Source of the DNA: an uncultured Peptoniphilaceae bacterium
GTDB taxonomy: Bacteria; Bacillota; Clostridia; Tissierellales; Peptoniphilaceae
Direction of reading: 5' to 3'
Assembly: GCA_943912255.1 (NCBI GenBank)
Contig: CALTTP010000002.1
Location: 180,433-244,432 of the forward strand
DNA: 64,000 nt
Position numbers and translations under genes: made by a program. Below, piece after piece: positions 36,339 to 45,717 of the stretch (position 1 is the stretch's first letter; each line of letters opens with the position of its first letter). The notes beneath the pieces were generated by a model. The model saw only the letters and a program-made list of their open reading frames with translations, did no database searches and was not told the origin of the DNA.

Positions 36339-37430
36339 CTATTTCTTTAAAAATCTTCTACTTACAACTTTAGCCTTGTTATTTTTATTTCTAACAACAA
36401 CATCAACTTCGTTGCCCATTTCTGCTTCTTCGATGTCTATCAAAGCATTTGCCAATCTCTTATTAAGTGTTGGAGAAAGATATCCGGTAGTGATAAATCC
36501 TATTTTCTTACCGTCTTTTTCCACCTCATATCCTTGTCTTGGCGGTCTCTTGTCCAAGATTTCTAGACCAACTAATTTTCTCTTTGGTCCTTCTTCTAAA
36601 ACTTTTTCCATCGCAGCTTTTCCAATAAAGTCATCTTTATCGAATTTAACTGCAAACTTCAATCCTACTTCTAATGGAGAAATGTCATCTGCCATTTCAT
36701 TGCCATAAAGAGGCATAGAAGCTTCAAATCTTAAAGTATCTCTGCATCCTAATCCACATGGTTGAAGATCAAACTCTTTACCTGCTTCAAGAATAGCATC
36801 CCAAACGGCTACAATACCTTCTCTAGTAGTGTATACTTCAAAACCGTCTTCTCCAGTATATCCAGTTCTAGATATAAGAAGTTTATGACCCTTAAATTCA
36901 ATTTCATCAGCAAAGTGATAATATTCTATTGAATCTAAATCAAAATCTACGACTTTTTGTAACACCTTTTGAGAATTTGGACCTTGAATTGCGATTTCTC
37001 CAACTTCATCGGAGATATTAGTCAATTCCACATCATAATCTTTAGCTATAGGTGCTAAATGATCCCAATCCTTTTGAGTATTAGCAGCATTTGGTACAAG
37101 TAAGAAATGTTCATCATTATACTTATAAACCAAAAGGTCGTCAATGATTCCACCATTTTCGTTTCCGATTAAGGTGTAAGTTATTTGGAAGTCATCAGCT
37201 TTAGAAAAATCGTTAGTGAACACATAGTTTAAAAACTTAAGTGCATCTTTTCCCTTTACTTCGAATTCTCCCATATGGGAAACATCGAAAATACCAACGT
37301 TTTCTCTTACTGCCTTGTGTTCTTCCTTAAGACCTACATAGTCTACCGGTAACATCCAGCCAGCATAATCAACAACATTGCCACCAAGCTCAACATGTCT
37401 GTCATAAAGTGGTGTCTTTTTTGCGCTCAT
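36339..37430 (-). CDS. gcvT: glycine cleavage system aminomethyltransferase (T protein)
   Basis: GcvT releases ammonia and moves the methylene carbon from the aminomethyl-lipoyl arm to tetrahydrofolate. The 363 residues show TPLYDRHVELGGNVVDYAGW, the catalytic Asp in GIFDVSHMGEF, QGPNSQKVL and YTGEDGFEVY for folate binding. The ATG at 37430 follows AGGAGG at a good distance and is preferred over a start eight codons upstream. It is the first gene of the operon. The 170-base upstream spacer has no glycine riboswitch that I can see. Confidence 0.95.
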   Translation of the reverse strand: MSAKKTPLYDRHVELGGNVVDYAGWMLPVDYVGLKEEHKAVRENVGIFDVSHMGEFEVKGKDALKFLNYVFTNDFSKADDFQITYTLIGNENGGIIDDLLVYKYNDEHFLLVPNAANTQKDWDHLAPIAKDYDVELTNISDEVGEIAIQGPNSQKVLQKVVDFDLDSIEYYHFADEIEFKGHKLLISRTGYTGEDGFEVYTTREGIVAVWDAILEAGKEFDLQPCGLGCRDTLRFEASMPLYGNEMADDISPLEVGLKFAVKFDKDDFIGKAAMEKVLEEGPKRKLVGLEILDKRPPRQGYEVEKDGKKIGFITTGYLSPTLNKRLANALIDIEEAEMGNEVDVVVRNKNNKAKVVSRRFLKK

Positions 37431-37602
37431 TATATTCCTCCTTAAGAATAGCATTTTTTACCAAATTACAGAAACTACCCTCGTATTGATTATAGGTTAA
37501 AATCAAAATTTTTACAACTTAAAGAGATAAAATATCTGTCCTTATTTTAAGTATTTAAATTAGTAAAGAGTTAAGTTTCCATGATAGATACTTTATACCC
37601 AA

Positions 37603-38883
37603 TCATTTGCGCTTAACTCTCGTATTAAATATTATTTCCACAATAAAATTGTCTTCTTCCGTTCTAACCTGAAATTCCCCATTTAAAAGTTCAATTGAGG
37701 CCTTAGCAATATAAAGTCCCAATCCAGAACCTTCAATATCACCTGGCTTATTTACCCTAGTAAACCTATCTAATAATTTAGAAGCATCTTGTCCTAGGTC
37801 AATAGATGATATATTCTTTACACTTATAACCATCTCAGACTTTCCTTTAATAATATCCACATTTACAATGCTATTTTCCTTTGCGTACTTGACTATATTG
37901 GAAAAAACATTTTCAAACACTCTATTTAGCCTATTGGCATCTAATCGTATAAAAATATTGTCGCTGAAGCTATTGTATTCTAACTTTAGTCCACGATCCA
38001 CAAATTCCTTGTCAAATTGACCATAGGTTTGTAATATCAATTCATTTAATTCCACAACCTGCATATCTAAATCTATAGCACCTGAACCAGCTTTAGATGC
38101 CTCAATAAGATTTATAATCATAGATTTTAACCTTGAAGCGTTATAGCTTAAAGTATTTAAATATTTTTCACGTTGTTCATCGGTTTTAGCCCTCTTGACC
38201 AAGTCCACATAATTTATAATAGAAGTTAGTGGCGTCTTGATATCATGACTAACTCCAGTAATTAACTCTGTTTTAAGCTTTTCACTCCTATATTCTGCAT
38301 CTATGGATTTTTTCATCGTGCCATATAGATTATCGATTAAAAAGATGGAGTTTAAAAATGTTGGATCGTTGATGTATATTTTTTCATATTCTCCATTGTA
38401 TAGGGCTTCTATCTTTCTATTTAGTAAGACCTTACCTAAGTAATTTTTTAAAATGGAAATGCTAATTCTAAATACCAGTACTCCCATAAAAATAATCCCT
38501 ATAGGATCATCATTGTCCTTTAAAATATATAGAAATAAGGCTCCCAAAAGACCTACTAAAATTAAAGCTTCAAAATACACCTTTAAGTATTTTAATCTAA
38601 AGCCGTAAATCAAATCCACAAATAGAAATGAATGAATCCCATATTTCTTAATAGTTTGAAACATTTTATATAGAACTAGAAAAACCGAATAAATTGCAAA
38701 AGCATAGAATATTTCACCATAATAAACATTTAAGAGCATTGTAATAATTCTTAAAATGATAAACTGACTAGCTATATGTAGTCCAACGGGTAAAAACTGT
38801 TCTTCAAGATAACCATCGATATTTAAAAACAGTTGTATATAATAATCTAAAATCTTCTTAAAAAAATTCTCTTTTTGTTCCAT
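37603..38883 (-). CDS. membrane sensor histidine kinase
   Basis: This 426-residue kinase has four to five membrane segments in its first 145 residues with short loops, so it probably senses through or within the membrane. A cytoplasmic linker leads to the His box GVSHDIKTPLTSI with phospho-accepting His213. The ATPase domain has the N region NVFSNIVKYAKE and the G2 motif GSGLGLYIAKASIEL. It lies six bases after its response regulator. This layout resembles kinases that guard envelope or antibiotic stress in Firmicutes, but no partner transporter is nearby. Confidence 0.9.
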   Translation of the reverse strand: MEQKENFFKKILDYYIQLFLNIDGYLEEQFLPVGLHIASQFIILRIITMLLNVYYGEIFYAFAIYSVFLVLYKMFQTIKKYGIHSFLFVDLIYGFRLKYLKVYFEALILVGLLGALFLYILKDNDDPIGIIFMGVLVFRISISILKNYLGKVLLNRKIEALYNGEYEKIYINDPTFLNSIFLIDNLYGTMKKSIDAEYRSEKLKTELITGVSHDIKTPLTSIINYVDLVKRAKTDEQREKYLNTLSYNASRLKSMIINLIEASKAGSGAIDLDMQVVELNELILQTYGQFDKEFVDRGLKLEYNSFSDNIFIRLDANRLNRVFENVFSNIVKYAKENSIVNVDIIKGKSEMVISVKNISSIDLGQDASKLLDRFTRVNKPGDIEGSGLGLYIAKASIELLNGEFQVRTEEDNFIVEIIFNTRVKRK

Positions 38884-38889
38884 AATTTC

Positions 38890-39582
38890 CTATTCTATCT
38901 TATAACCCATGCCATACACAGATTTTAAATGGTCTGGCTTTTTAGAATCAATTTCTATTTTATCTCTAAGCCTTGAAATGTGAACAGAAACCACCTTTTT
39001 AACGTCATAGGGTGGTGAATCCCATACTATTTCATATATCTCTTCAGAATTGAACACTCTACCTTTATTTGAAATCAATAAATAGAGAATACCATATTCG
39101 TAAGGTGTAATAGATATCTGCTCCCCATCTATAAGAACTTGCTTTTTTGTATTATTTAATCTAATTCTACCAGCATTGTAAATTTCATGATCCATAGTAT
39201 TATTAAAATTCTTTTGTAACTCTACCCTTCTCAAGGCAGATTTAACCCTTGCTAGAAGTTCTACAGAGTCAAAGGGCTTTGTTATATAGTCATCAGCACC
39301 ACTTTCTAAACCTCCAACCTTGTCCTCTAACTCTCCCTTGGCAGATAAAATTAAAATTGGTACTGTGGAAATTTCCCTAACCCTACGAGTCAATTCAATA
39401 CCATCCATAATTGGCATCATCACATCAACTAAAATAAGATCATAAAAATTATCCTTTTTTATTAAATCTAAAGCTTCTTTTCCGTTATAAGCTTTAAATA
39501 CATTATAGCCACTTTCTTCAAGGTAAAATTCAATGGCTTCCACTATATTTTTTTCATCGTCACAAACCAATATATTATACAT
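38890..39582 (-). CDS. OmpR-family response regulator
   Basis: The receiver domain has phospho-accepting Asp53 in LVDVMMPIMDG and Lys in ITKPFDS. The OmpR-type winged helix follows (about 130-230) with VVSVHISRLRDKI and YGMGYKIE. The ATG at 39582 follows AGGTGAT well; a GTG three codons upstream lies inside that site. It is transcribed with the following kinase. Confidence 0.92.
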   Translation of the reverse strand: MYNILVCDDEKNIVEAIEFYLEESGYNVFKAYNGKEALDLIKKDNFYDLILVDVMMPIMDGIELTRRVREISTVPILILSAKGELEDKVGGLESGADDYITKPFDSVELLARVKSALRRVELQKNFNNTMDHEIYNAGRIRLNNTKKQVLIDGEQISITPYEYGILYLLISNKGRVFNSEEIYEIVWDSPPYDVKKVVSVHISRLRDKIEIDSKKPDHLKSVYGMGYKIE

Positions 39583-39659
39583 ATTTATCACCTGAATCTA
39601 TTATATCAAGGTTTTAAGTAAATAAACTCTTGAAATATTACAAAATTTCAACAATTTAA

Positions 39660-40586
39660 TTAAAGATTTTCAGCTATCTCATGTATTTTCTTCAACCTAT
39701 GGTTGACACCAGATTTGCCTACAGGCGGATTTAATCTTTCTCCTAACTGTTTTAATGAATCTTCTGGAAATTCCAATCTTGCAATAGCTATTTGTCTTAA
39801 GCTGTCATTTAAATAATCAAGACCTTTTAATTCTATTATCTTTTCGATATCCTCCACATGTCTAATTGAGGCTTCAATGGTTTTATCCATATTTGCTGAC
39901 TCAAAATTCATTACCCTATTTACATTGTTTTTTATCTCTTTAAAGACTCTAATATCTTCAAATTTAAACATACCTTGAAATGCACCTATTAGAGACAAAA
40001 AGTCCGCAATTGACTCTCCCTCTTTTAAGTAGACAAAATAATCGTCTTTCCTATTGGCAATTTTAGCTTCAATATTAAAATATTTTAAAATCTTAAAAAG
40101 ATCTTTAGCATACTCTTCATTTCCAGCAATTAACTCTAAATGATATCCTTTTTCTGGATTGGTTATAGAGCCTGCCCCTAAAAAACTCCCTAAGATATAG
40201 GCTTTTTTAAGATTATCTGTTTTCAATATCTCTTTGGGAATTCTCGTAACTGAAATAGAGAATGGGTCACTACTAAGCTTTATATCATTTAAAAGTCTAT
40301 GGGCATAAGGCTCATCAACATAGACTTTATATAGATTGTTCTTCCTAAAGGACCTTCCTCTCACAACTTCAATTACACATTCATAGTTATAAATTTTTTT
40401 AATATTTATAAATATCCTTCTTGCAATAGCATTTGTTTCCGTGGAAAACTGCACTCTAATTTTTGTCAAATTAGACAAAAGAGAGCCATTGACCCTATAT
40501 AATCCAGCTAATTCTGCAATGGCTTCTTCTCTGTTATTTACTATTTGCCTGGATATCTCGTTCTTAACCTCTGTAGAAAACGACAA
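39660..40586 (-). CDS. whiA: DNA-binding protein WhiA
   Basis: WhiA is a conserved DNA-binding protein of Gram-positive bacteria, tied to cell division and chromosome segregation. The 308 residues show an N-terminal LAGLIDADG-like part (AYILGSFLGAGSITNPEKGYHLE) and the C-terminal helix-turn-helix (SLKQLGERLNPPVGKSGVNHRLKKI). It lies two bases after the nudix gene. In most Firmicutes it sits directly after yvcK; here that link is broken by an opposing gene. Confidence 0.95.
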   Translation of the reverse strand: MSFSTEVKNEISRQIVNNREEAIAELAGLYRVNGSLLSNLTKIRVQFSTETNAIARRIFINIKKIYNYECVIEVVRGRSFRKNNLYKVYVDEPYAHRLLNDIKLSSDPFSISVTRIPKEILKTDNLKKAYILGSFLGAGSITNPEKGYHLELIAGNEEYAKDLFKILKYFNIEAKIANRKDDYFVYLKEGESIADFLSLIGAFQGMFKFEDIRVFKEIKNNVNRVMNFESANMDKTIEASIRHVEDIEKIIELKGLDYLNDSLRQIAIARLEFPEDSLKQLGERLNPPVGKSGVNHRLKKIHEIAENL

Positions 40587-40588
40587 GA

Positions 40589-41002
40589 CTATCCCTTTCT
40601 TTCATCCTTGTAAAATTCTTTAACTTTACGAATCATATTCTTTTCCGCATTATGTCTTACTAATTTTATAGCTTTATCAAAAGGCATAAAAACAGCTTCT
40701 GCAAATCCCTCTTCCCTTTGAGGGACTAATTTCTGAGTCCTTGTAGTCATATAATAATAGTGAACTGTCTTTTGAACTTTTTCTCCAGTTACATGTCGAT
40801 ACCAATATTTTACAAATCCAATGTATCTTATTATCTCACCATCTACGCCAGATTCCTCTTTAACTTCTCTTAGTGCAGCCTGTTCTTTTGTTTCTCCTTT
40901 CTCTAAACGACCTTTTGGAAGGACCCAATCTCCACGGAATTTTCTTAAAACGACAACTTTACCATTACGGACAATTACTCCGCCGCCACTTATCTCTTCC
41001 AT
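40589..41002 (-). CDS. nudix hydrolase
   Basis: The 137-residue protein has a complete nudix box, G-R-L-E-K-G-E-T then RE-V-K-E-E-S-G-V (GX5EX7REUXEEXGU), at about residues 32-54. It therefore hydrolyses some nucleoside diphosphate-linked substrate. The substrate is unknown. AAGGAGG precedes the ATG. It is coupled to whiA with a two-base gap. Confidence 0.9.
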   Translation of the reverse strand: MEEISGGGVIVRNGKVVVLRKFRGDWVLPKGRLEKGETKEQAALREVKEESGVDGEIIRYIGFVKYWYRHVTGEKVQKTVHYYYMTTRTQKLVPQREEGFAEAVFMPFDKAIKLVRHNAEKNMIRKVKEFYKDERKG

Positions 41003-41162
41003 GCAATCCTCCTTAAATTTAATAAACTATTATTTATTATACCACGTCCAAGATTATATTATAATTGTTAATCTACTAACTCTATTTGTAGGTTCAATAA
41101 ATCTTAGGATAGGTTTTGTTATTAATCATGGCTGTGATAAAATTTAATAAGGTGATAGGAAG

Positions 41163-42173
41163 ATGAATCGTGATTATTGGCCTACAAAAGGCTGGAAATA
41201 CAAAGAATATAAATTTAATGAAAGTCTATTACAAGACATGGATCATGCATTAGATTCAGATTATAACAATATAACAGGAATTATGATGATCAAAGATGGC
41301 TACTGCATTTTTGAAAAATATTATAACGGAGTTGGCCCAGAGGATAAAAAACCTCTTGCCTCTGTAAGTAAATCTATTCTGTCAGCTTTATTTGGAATAG
41401 CTTTAGAACAAAGACTTATTAAGTCCATTGATGAACCAGTTTTAAACTATTTCCCAGAATTCGAAACCCAAGATAAGTGCAAAAAAAATATCACATTAAG
41501 GCAGATTTTAAACATGACTGCTCCTTTTGATTTTCCTGCATGGAGAGAACCCCTGGGAGATTTTGTCCAATCTGAAAATTGGTTAAACTACGCTTTAAAT
41601 CTTCTTTCTGAAAAAGACGATAGAAAAAGATTTAAATATTCCACAATAGGTACTCATTTACTGGCTATAGTTTTGGCAAAAGCTACGGGAATACCTCTTA
41701 GAAGATATGCGAATAAGTACCTTTTTGATCCCATAGGAATGGATTTGATTCCCTACTATCCTATGAGTGCCTTTGGCTTTGACAATCTTTTTGGACGATA
41801 TGTAAAAGGATGGATTTATGATCCACAAGGCTATTCCATAGGAGGTTTTGGGATTAACATGTCCTTAAGAGACATGGCGAAATTTGGATTTTTATACCTT
41901 AACCAAGGAGTTTGGGACGGAAAAGAAGTTATTCCCAAACAATGGGTGAAAGATTCCTTTACAAGGACAAAGTACAATTATGGATATCTTTGGTGGATAT
42001 ACAATCATAAAAGCATTGACGGATACTGTGCTCTTGGAATAGGCGGCCAATGTATATGTGTTATTCCCAAATTAGACTTAGTCGTTGCCATTAGCTCTAG
42101 CTTTATACACGATTCAAGAAATAGATGGATTTTTATTAAAAACCACATCTTACCTCTATTTACAAAAGAATAG
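41163..42173 (+). CDS. serine beta-lactamase-like hydrolase
   Basis: This 336-residue protein belongs to the beta-lactamase/PBP-like serine hydrolases (PF00144). The catalytic S-x-x-K motif is SVSK (S67 and K70), and the Tyr motif is KYSTIGTH (about residue 159). GGFGINMSLRDMAKFG is also typical. There is no signal peptide, so the enzyme is probably cytoplasmic and may act as an esterase or peptidase. It is one of few plus-strand genes and stands between the whiA and yvcK blocks. Start ATG follows AGGAAG. A strong terminator follows. Confidence 0.88.
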   Translation: MNRDYWPTKGWKYKEYKFNESLLQDMDHALDSDYNNITGIMMIKDGYCIFEKYYNGVGPEDKKPLASVSKSILSALFGIALEQRLIKSIDEPVLNYFPEFETQDKCKKNITLRQILNMTAPFDFPAWREPLGDFVQSENWLNYALNLLSEKDDRKRFKYSTIGTHLLAIVLAKATGIPLRRYANKYLFDPIGMDLIPYYPMSAFGFDNLFGRYVKGWIYDPQGYSIGGFGINMSLRDMAKFGFLYLNQGVWDGKEVIPKQWVKDSFTRTKYNYGYLWWIYNHKSIDGYCALGIGGQCICVIPKLDLVVAISSSFIHDSRNRWIFIKNHILPLFTKE

Positions 42174-42217
42174 GCATTTAACTAGCTCTCAACTAGGAGA
42201 GCCTATTAAATGCCTAT
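42171..42217. terminator. long bidirectional terminator between the serine hydrolase and yvcK
   Basis: AGGCATTTAA pairs with TTAAATGCCT, and CTCTC with GAGAG closer in. The hairpin overlaps the hydrolase stop codon and lies 11 bases from the yvcK stop, so it can serve both converging genes. Confidence 0.7.
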
Positions 42218-42228
42218 AATCAATTATT

Positions 42229-43182
42229 TTATCTATTTTTATTGAAGAAATCTTCTAGTAAAAACCTTCCAATTTCTTTGTAATCATGTCTTACTTTATC
42301 GTTAAAGTTCTTATAACAATTGAGTTCCTCTACTTCGTATTCTTTAAGCCTTTTTCTATCTTCATTGTTTAAGTAAACTGGTTTACTTTCATATTTTCTT
42401 AAAATCTCTTGAGGAATCCTTTCTTTATTTACAATAATTTTATCTATGACTTTAAAACCTAAATGTTCATTTATAGAATTCACATGATCATATACGGAAT
42501 AACCACTTGTTTCCCCATTTTGAGTCATAATATTACATATATAATAAACCTTGGCCTTAGTGGACTTTAAAGCATCTGCAATATCTTTAATAAGCAAATT
42601 AGGCATAATGGAAGTATAAAGACTTCCAGGTCCTATTAAAACCATGTCGGAATTTATGATTTCATCCACCGCTTCAAGAACAGGTTTTGAACCATCTGGT
42701 TTTAAATAGACCCTACGAATTGATACAGGATAATCTTTTGTCAACTCTCCAATATTAGACTCGCCTTTTATAATAGAACCATCTTCCATTTCAGCATATA
42801 GAGTTACATCCTCTAAAGTCATAGGTAAAACCTTACCTGTAATTGCCAAAACATTTCCTGCTTCCTTTATTGCTCTATCAAAATCACCATATATATCTAC
42901 CATGGCAGCTAAAAATAGATTCCCAAAGGATTGTCCCTTTAAAATTCCATCTTGAAACCTATATTCCATTAACCTTTTCATAGCAGGTTCCACATTTGCT
43001 AAAGCAATAAGACAAGCTCTAATATCCCCTGGGGGAAGTATTCCTAGGTCCTTTCTCAAAACTCCAGACCCTCCTCCATCGTCTGCTACAGTTACAATGG
43101 TAGTAATATCCTTAGTTATTTGCTTTAAGCCTTTTAAAATAGTAGAGTTTCCAGTACCTCCACCAATTGTTACTATCTTCAT
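42229..43182 (-). CDS. yvcK: YvcK/CofD-family gluconeogenesis-type factor
   Basis: YvcK binds UDP-sugars and is needed for growth on gluconeogenic carbon and for cell shape in Bacillus. The 317 residues show GGGTGNSTILKGLK at the N terminus, VTVADDGGGSGVLRKDLG, LPPGDIRACLIALA and GPGSLYTSIMPNLL, all conserved in the family. It lies five bases after rapZ, the usual order. Confidence 0.94.
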   Translation of the reverse strand: MKIVTIGGGTGNSTILKGLKQITKDITTIVTVADDGGGSGVLRKDLGILPPGDIRACLIALANVEPAMKRLMEYRFQDGILKGQSFGNLFLAAMVDIYGDFDRAIKEAGNVLAITGKVLPMTLEDVTLYAEMEDGSIIKGESNIGELTKDYPVSIRRVYLKPDGSKPVLEAVDEIINSDMVLIGPGSLYTSIMPNLLIKDIADALKSTKAKVYYICNIMTQNGETSGYSVYDHVNSINEHLGFKVIDKIIVNKERIPQEILRKYESKPVYLNNEDRKRLKEYEVEELNCYKNFNDKVRHDYKEIGRFLLEDFFNKNR

Positions 43183-43187
43183 CTTAT

Positions 43188-44048
43188 TTACCAGAATCTA
43201 GAATCCCTATGGGAAACATAGACCGTTTCTCCTTCTTCCTCAAATCGTCTACCTAGTTCCTTTGCAATTGCAACGGAGCGATGTCTTCCTCCTGTACAAC
43301 CAATACCAATCACCAGGTTAGACTTACCCTCTTTTTTATAAAAAGGCAATAAAAATTCCACCAAATCTTCTACTTTGTTAAGGAAAATTTTAGTTTGCTC
43401 AAATTCCATTACAAAATCCCGTACATCTGAGTCTTCTCCTGTCTTTTCCTTCAATTCATCCTCATAGAATGGATTCGGTAAAAATCTAACATCAAAAATC
43501 AAGTCCCCGTCTAGCAATGTTCCATTTTTAAATCCAAAGGACATAATTGTAATGTGGATATTCTCATTTTGAAAATTGCTATCGCCATATAGTGAAATGA
43601 TTCTACTCTTAAGTTCCCCTAAGGTTAAAATGGAAGTGTCAATAATATGAGTGGCATTATCCCTAAGTTTTTTAAGCAATTTTCTCTCTTCGTTAATCTC
43701 CATTAAAATATTGCCCGTGTTTCCTAAGGGATGAGGTCTTCTAAGCTCTTTAAATCTTCTTACCAAAATCTCATTTTTTGAATCTAAGAAGAGAATACTT
43801 ATATTTTCTCCAGCTTCCCTCAAGTATATTATTTCTTCATAGAGCTCATTAAAAACTGCTCCACTTCTTATATCCACTACAATTGCAGTCTTAGTAATAT
43901 TGGATTTGTTGTTACCTAAAAGCTTTACAAAGTCCTTTATCAATGCTGGTGGCAAATTATCCATAGCATAATATCCCATATCTTCTAAAACATTTAAGGC
44001 AGAAGTTTTTCCCGCTCCTGACATCCCTGTAACAACAACTATTTCCAT
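43188..44048 (-). CDS. rapZ: RNase adapter protein RapZ / nucleotide-binding protein
   Basis: RapZ/YvcJ is a P-loop protein that binds nucleotides. In E. coli it guides an sRNA controlling glmS; in Firmicutes its role is less clear. The 286 residues show Walker A GMSGAGKTSAL at residues 8-18, MGYYAMDNLPPAL, and the C-terminal IGCTGGRHRSV and HRDSRFW. It shares its start base with the stop of the PHP gene and precedes yvcK. Confidence 0.94.
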   Translation of the reverse strand: MEIVVVTGMSGAGKTSALNVLEDMGYYAMDNLPPALIKDFVKLLGNNKSNITKTAIVVDIRSGAVFNELYEEIIYLREAGENISILFLDSKNEILVRRFKELRRPHPLGNTGNILMEINEERKLLKKLRDNATHIIDTSILTLGELKSRIISLYGDSNFQNENIHITIMSFGFKNGTLLDGDLIFDVRFLPNPFYEDELKEKTGEDSDVRDFVMEFEQTKIFLNKVEDLVEFLLPFYKKEGKSNLVIGIGCTGGRHRSVAIAKELGRRFEEEGETVYVSHRDSRFW

Positions 44049-44812
44049 TAACTCTCTCTCCTTTTAAAGTTTAAAACCCTAGAAGAATCAATTCCTGCTT
44101 CTTCCATTCTCTTTAGAGCAAATTCCAATTTCCCAACATATTGAGGTCTATGAGCATCAGAACCCAGTGTTAGCTTTACTTTTGAGTCCTTGATTTTCTT
44201 TAATTGTTCCACCGTTAAATTTCTATGGGAACTATTTATCTCCAATGCAGTTCCCCTTTTCTCACAGGCATTAGCCAGCAATTCTATATCAACGGGAACT
44301 TTATCTCCTGGATGAGTAATAGTAAAAATATCTTCTTTTTCAATTACTTTTATAATTGCTTCCGTATTTTTTCTAGTTATATATTCTAAAACCTTCTTTG
44401 ATATTTTAATATTATTAATTACATGATAATGGAAAAAGCTGTAAAAATCCTTAAATAACACACCATTGTGAAATCCCAAGTTTATAATATCGAAATATTT
44501 CTTATATTCCTCAGGAATATCATAAGTACCGTCATAGCCTACAACATTTGCTTCAACACCTAAATAAATATCTATTTTTCCCTTGAATTCTTTGTTTAAA
44601 CGGTCTACTTCATCCCTTGCTTTTAATATAGAACTCTTTCTAATTCCAAATAGATAATGTCCTGGACCATGATCTGTAATATAGATCTCCTTTAAGCCCA
44701 AGGCTATGGCACTTTCCACATTTTCTCTAATGGTTCCCTTACCATGATTGTTCCTACTGTATATAGTATGAGTATGATAATCTGCAATAATCTTACTCTT
44801 TAAACTCTCCAA
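44048..44812 (-). CDS. PHP-domain phosphoesterase
   Basis: The 254-residue protein has the PHP metal site: DYHTHTIYS (two His), EIYITDHGPGH, EANVVGYDG with Glu, the late ITHPGDK and the SDAHRPQYVGK motif. It resembles the YcdX/HisJ-like group, whose members remove phosphate from small molecules. It overlaps murB by 20 bases and is coupled to rapZ. The exact substrate is unknown. Confidence 0.88.
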   Translation of the reverse strand: MESLKSKIIADYHTHTIYSRNNHGKGTIRENVESAIALGLKEIYITDHGPGHYLFGIRKSSILKARDEVDRLNKEFKGKIDIYLGVEANVVGYDGTYDIPEEYKKYFDIINLGFHNGVLFKDFYSFFHYHVINNIKISKKVLEYITRKNTEAIIKVIEKEDIFTITHPGDKVPVDIELLANACEKRGTALEINSSHRNLTVEQLKKIKDSKVKLTLGSDAHRPQYVGKLEFALKRMEEAGIDSSRVLNFKRRES

Positions 44813-45707
44813 TGATTCTTACCTCCGGTTCTAATGTTACACCGAACTTTTCATAAACAGTATCCTTTACATGATTAATTACATACAAAACTTGATTACA
44901 ATCAGCATTCCCAGCATTTATTACAAAACCACAATGCTTTTCACTTACCTGAGCGTCTTTATATCTATATCCTCTAAGACCTGCATCATCTATTAGCTTT
45001 CCTGCATAATATCCTTCTGGTCTTTTAAAGGTAGATCCTGCAGAAGGGTACTCTAAAGGTTGTTTAGACCTCCTCTTAAAAGTCAATTCATCTTGATATT
45101 CCTTAATTTTATCGTAATCACCAGGCTTCAATTTTATAGTAGCTCCTAAGACGATTAAATTTTCGTCTTGGACCCTGGAATTTCTATAACGTAAATTCAT
45201 TTTCTCCACAGGGATATCCAAAACATTTAAGTCCCTATCTACTACCCTGACAGTTTCAAGCACATCTTTCATCTCTCCACCGTATGCTCCTGCATTCATA
45301 GTAACAGCGCCACCTAAATCTCCTGGAATCCCAGAAGCAAATTCAAACCCCGCTAAACTATGTTCTAAAGCAAAATTAGCAATATCTTCTAGAGTAGCTC
45401 CAGCTTGTGAAATTATTTTATCATCATTTAAAGTAATATTTGAAAAGTTGGTATGTAACTTAATAATGACCTTATTTATTCCTAAATCGGAAACCAACAA
45501 ATTACTACCATTACCTATAATCATATAATCTAATTCTTTTTCTTTAACCCTTTTTAAGGCATTTAATATCTGTTTTTCCGTCCTTGGTTTTACCAAAACA
45601 GTACAAGGACCACCTATTTTAAAAGTAGTATGATTCTTCATTGGCTCATTATGTATGACTTCGCCAATATCTAAATTCATAAAAATCTCTTTATAATCAA
45701 TTGTCAT
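44793..45707 (-). CDS. murB: UDP-N-acetylmuramate dehydrogenase MurB
   Basis: MurB reduces UDP-GlcNAc enolpyruvate to UDP-MurNAc, an early peptidoglycan step. The 304 residues have the FAD-binding parts IGNGSNLLVSDLG, ASGIPGDLGGAVTMNAGAYGGEM, the second motif with YRNS, and EYPSAGSTFKRPEGYYAGKLID with the catalytic Ser. The C-terminal Glu in LEPEVRIIG is also present. Type II MurB length. It is in line with folC, PHP, rapZ and yvcK. Confidence 0.95.
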   Translation of the reverse strand: MTIDYKEIFMNLDIGEVIHNEPMKNHTTFKIGGPCTVLVKPRTEKQILNALKRVKEKELDYMIIGNGSNLLVSDLGINKVIIKLHTNFSNITLNDDKIISQAGATLEDIANFALEHSLAGFEFASGIPGDLGGAVTMNAGAYGGEMKDVLETVRVVDRDLNVLDIPVEKMNLRYRNSRVQDENLIVLGATIKLKPGDYDKIKEYQDELTFKRRSKQPLEYPSAGSTFKRPEGYYAGKLIDDAGLRGYRYKDAQVSEKHCGFVINAGNADCNQVLYVINHVKDTVYEKFGVTLEPEVRIIGEFKE

Positions 45708-45717
45708 AATAACCCCT

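Noticed and set aside
37431..37602. Glycine riboswitch before gcvT
   Set aside because: No conserved glycine aptamer cores or tandem layout could be seen by eye.
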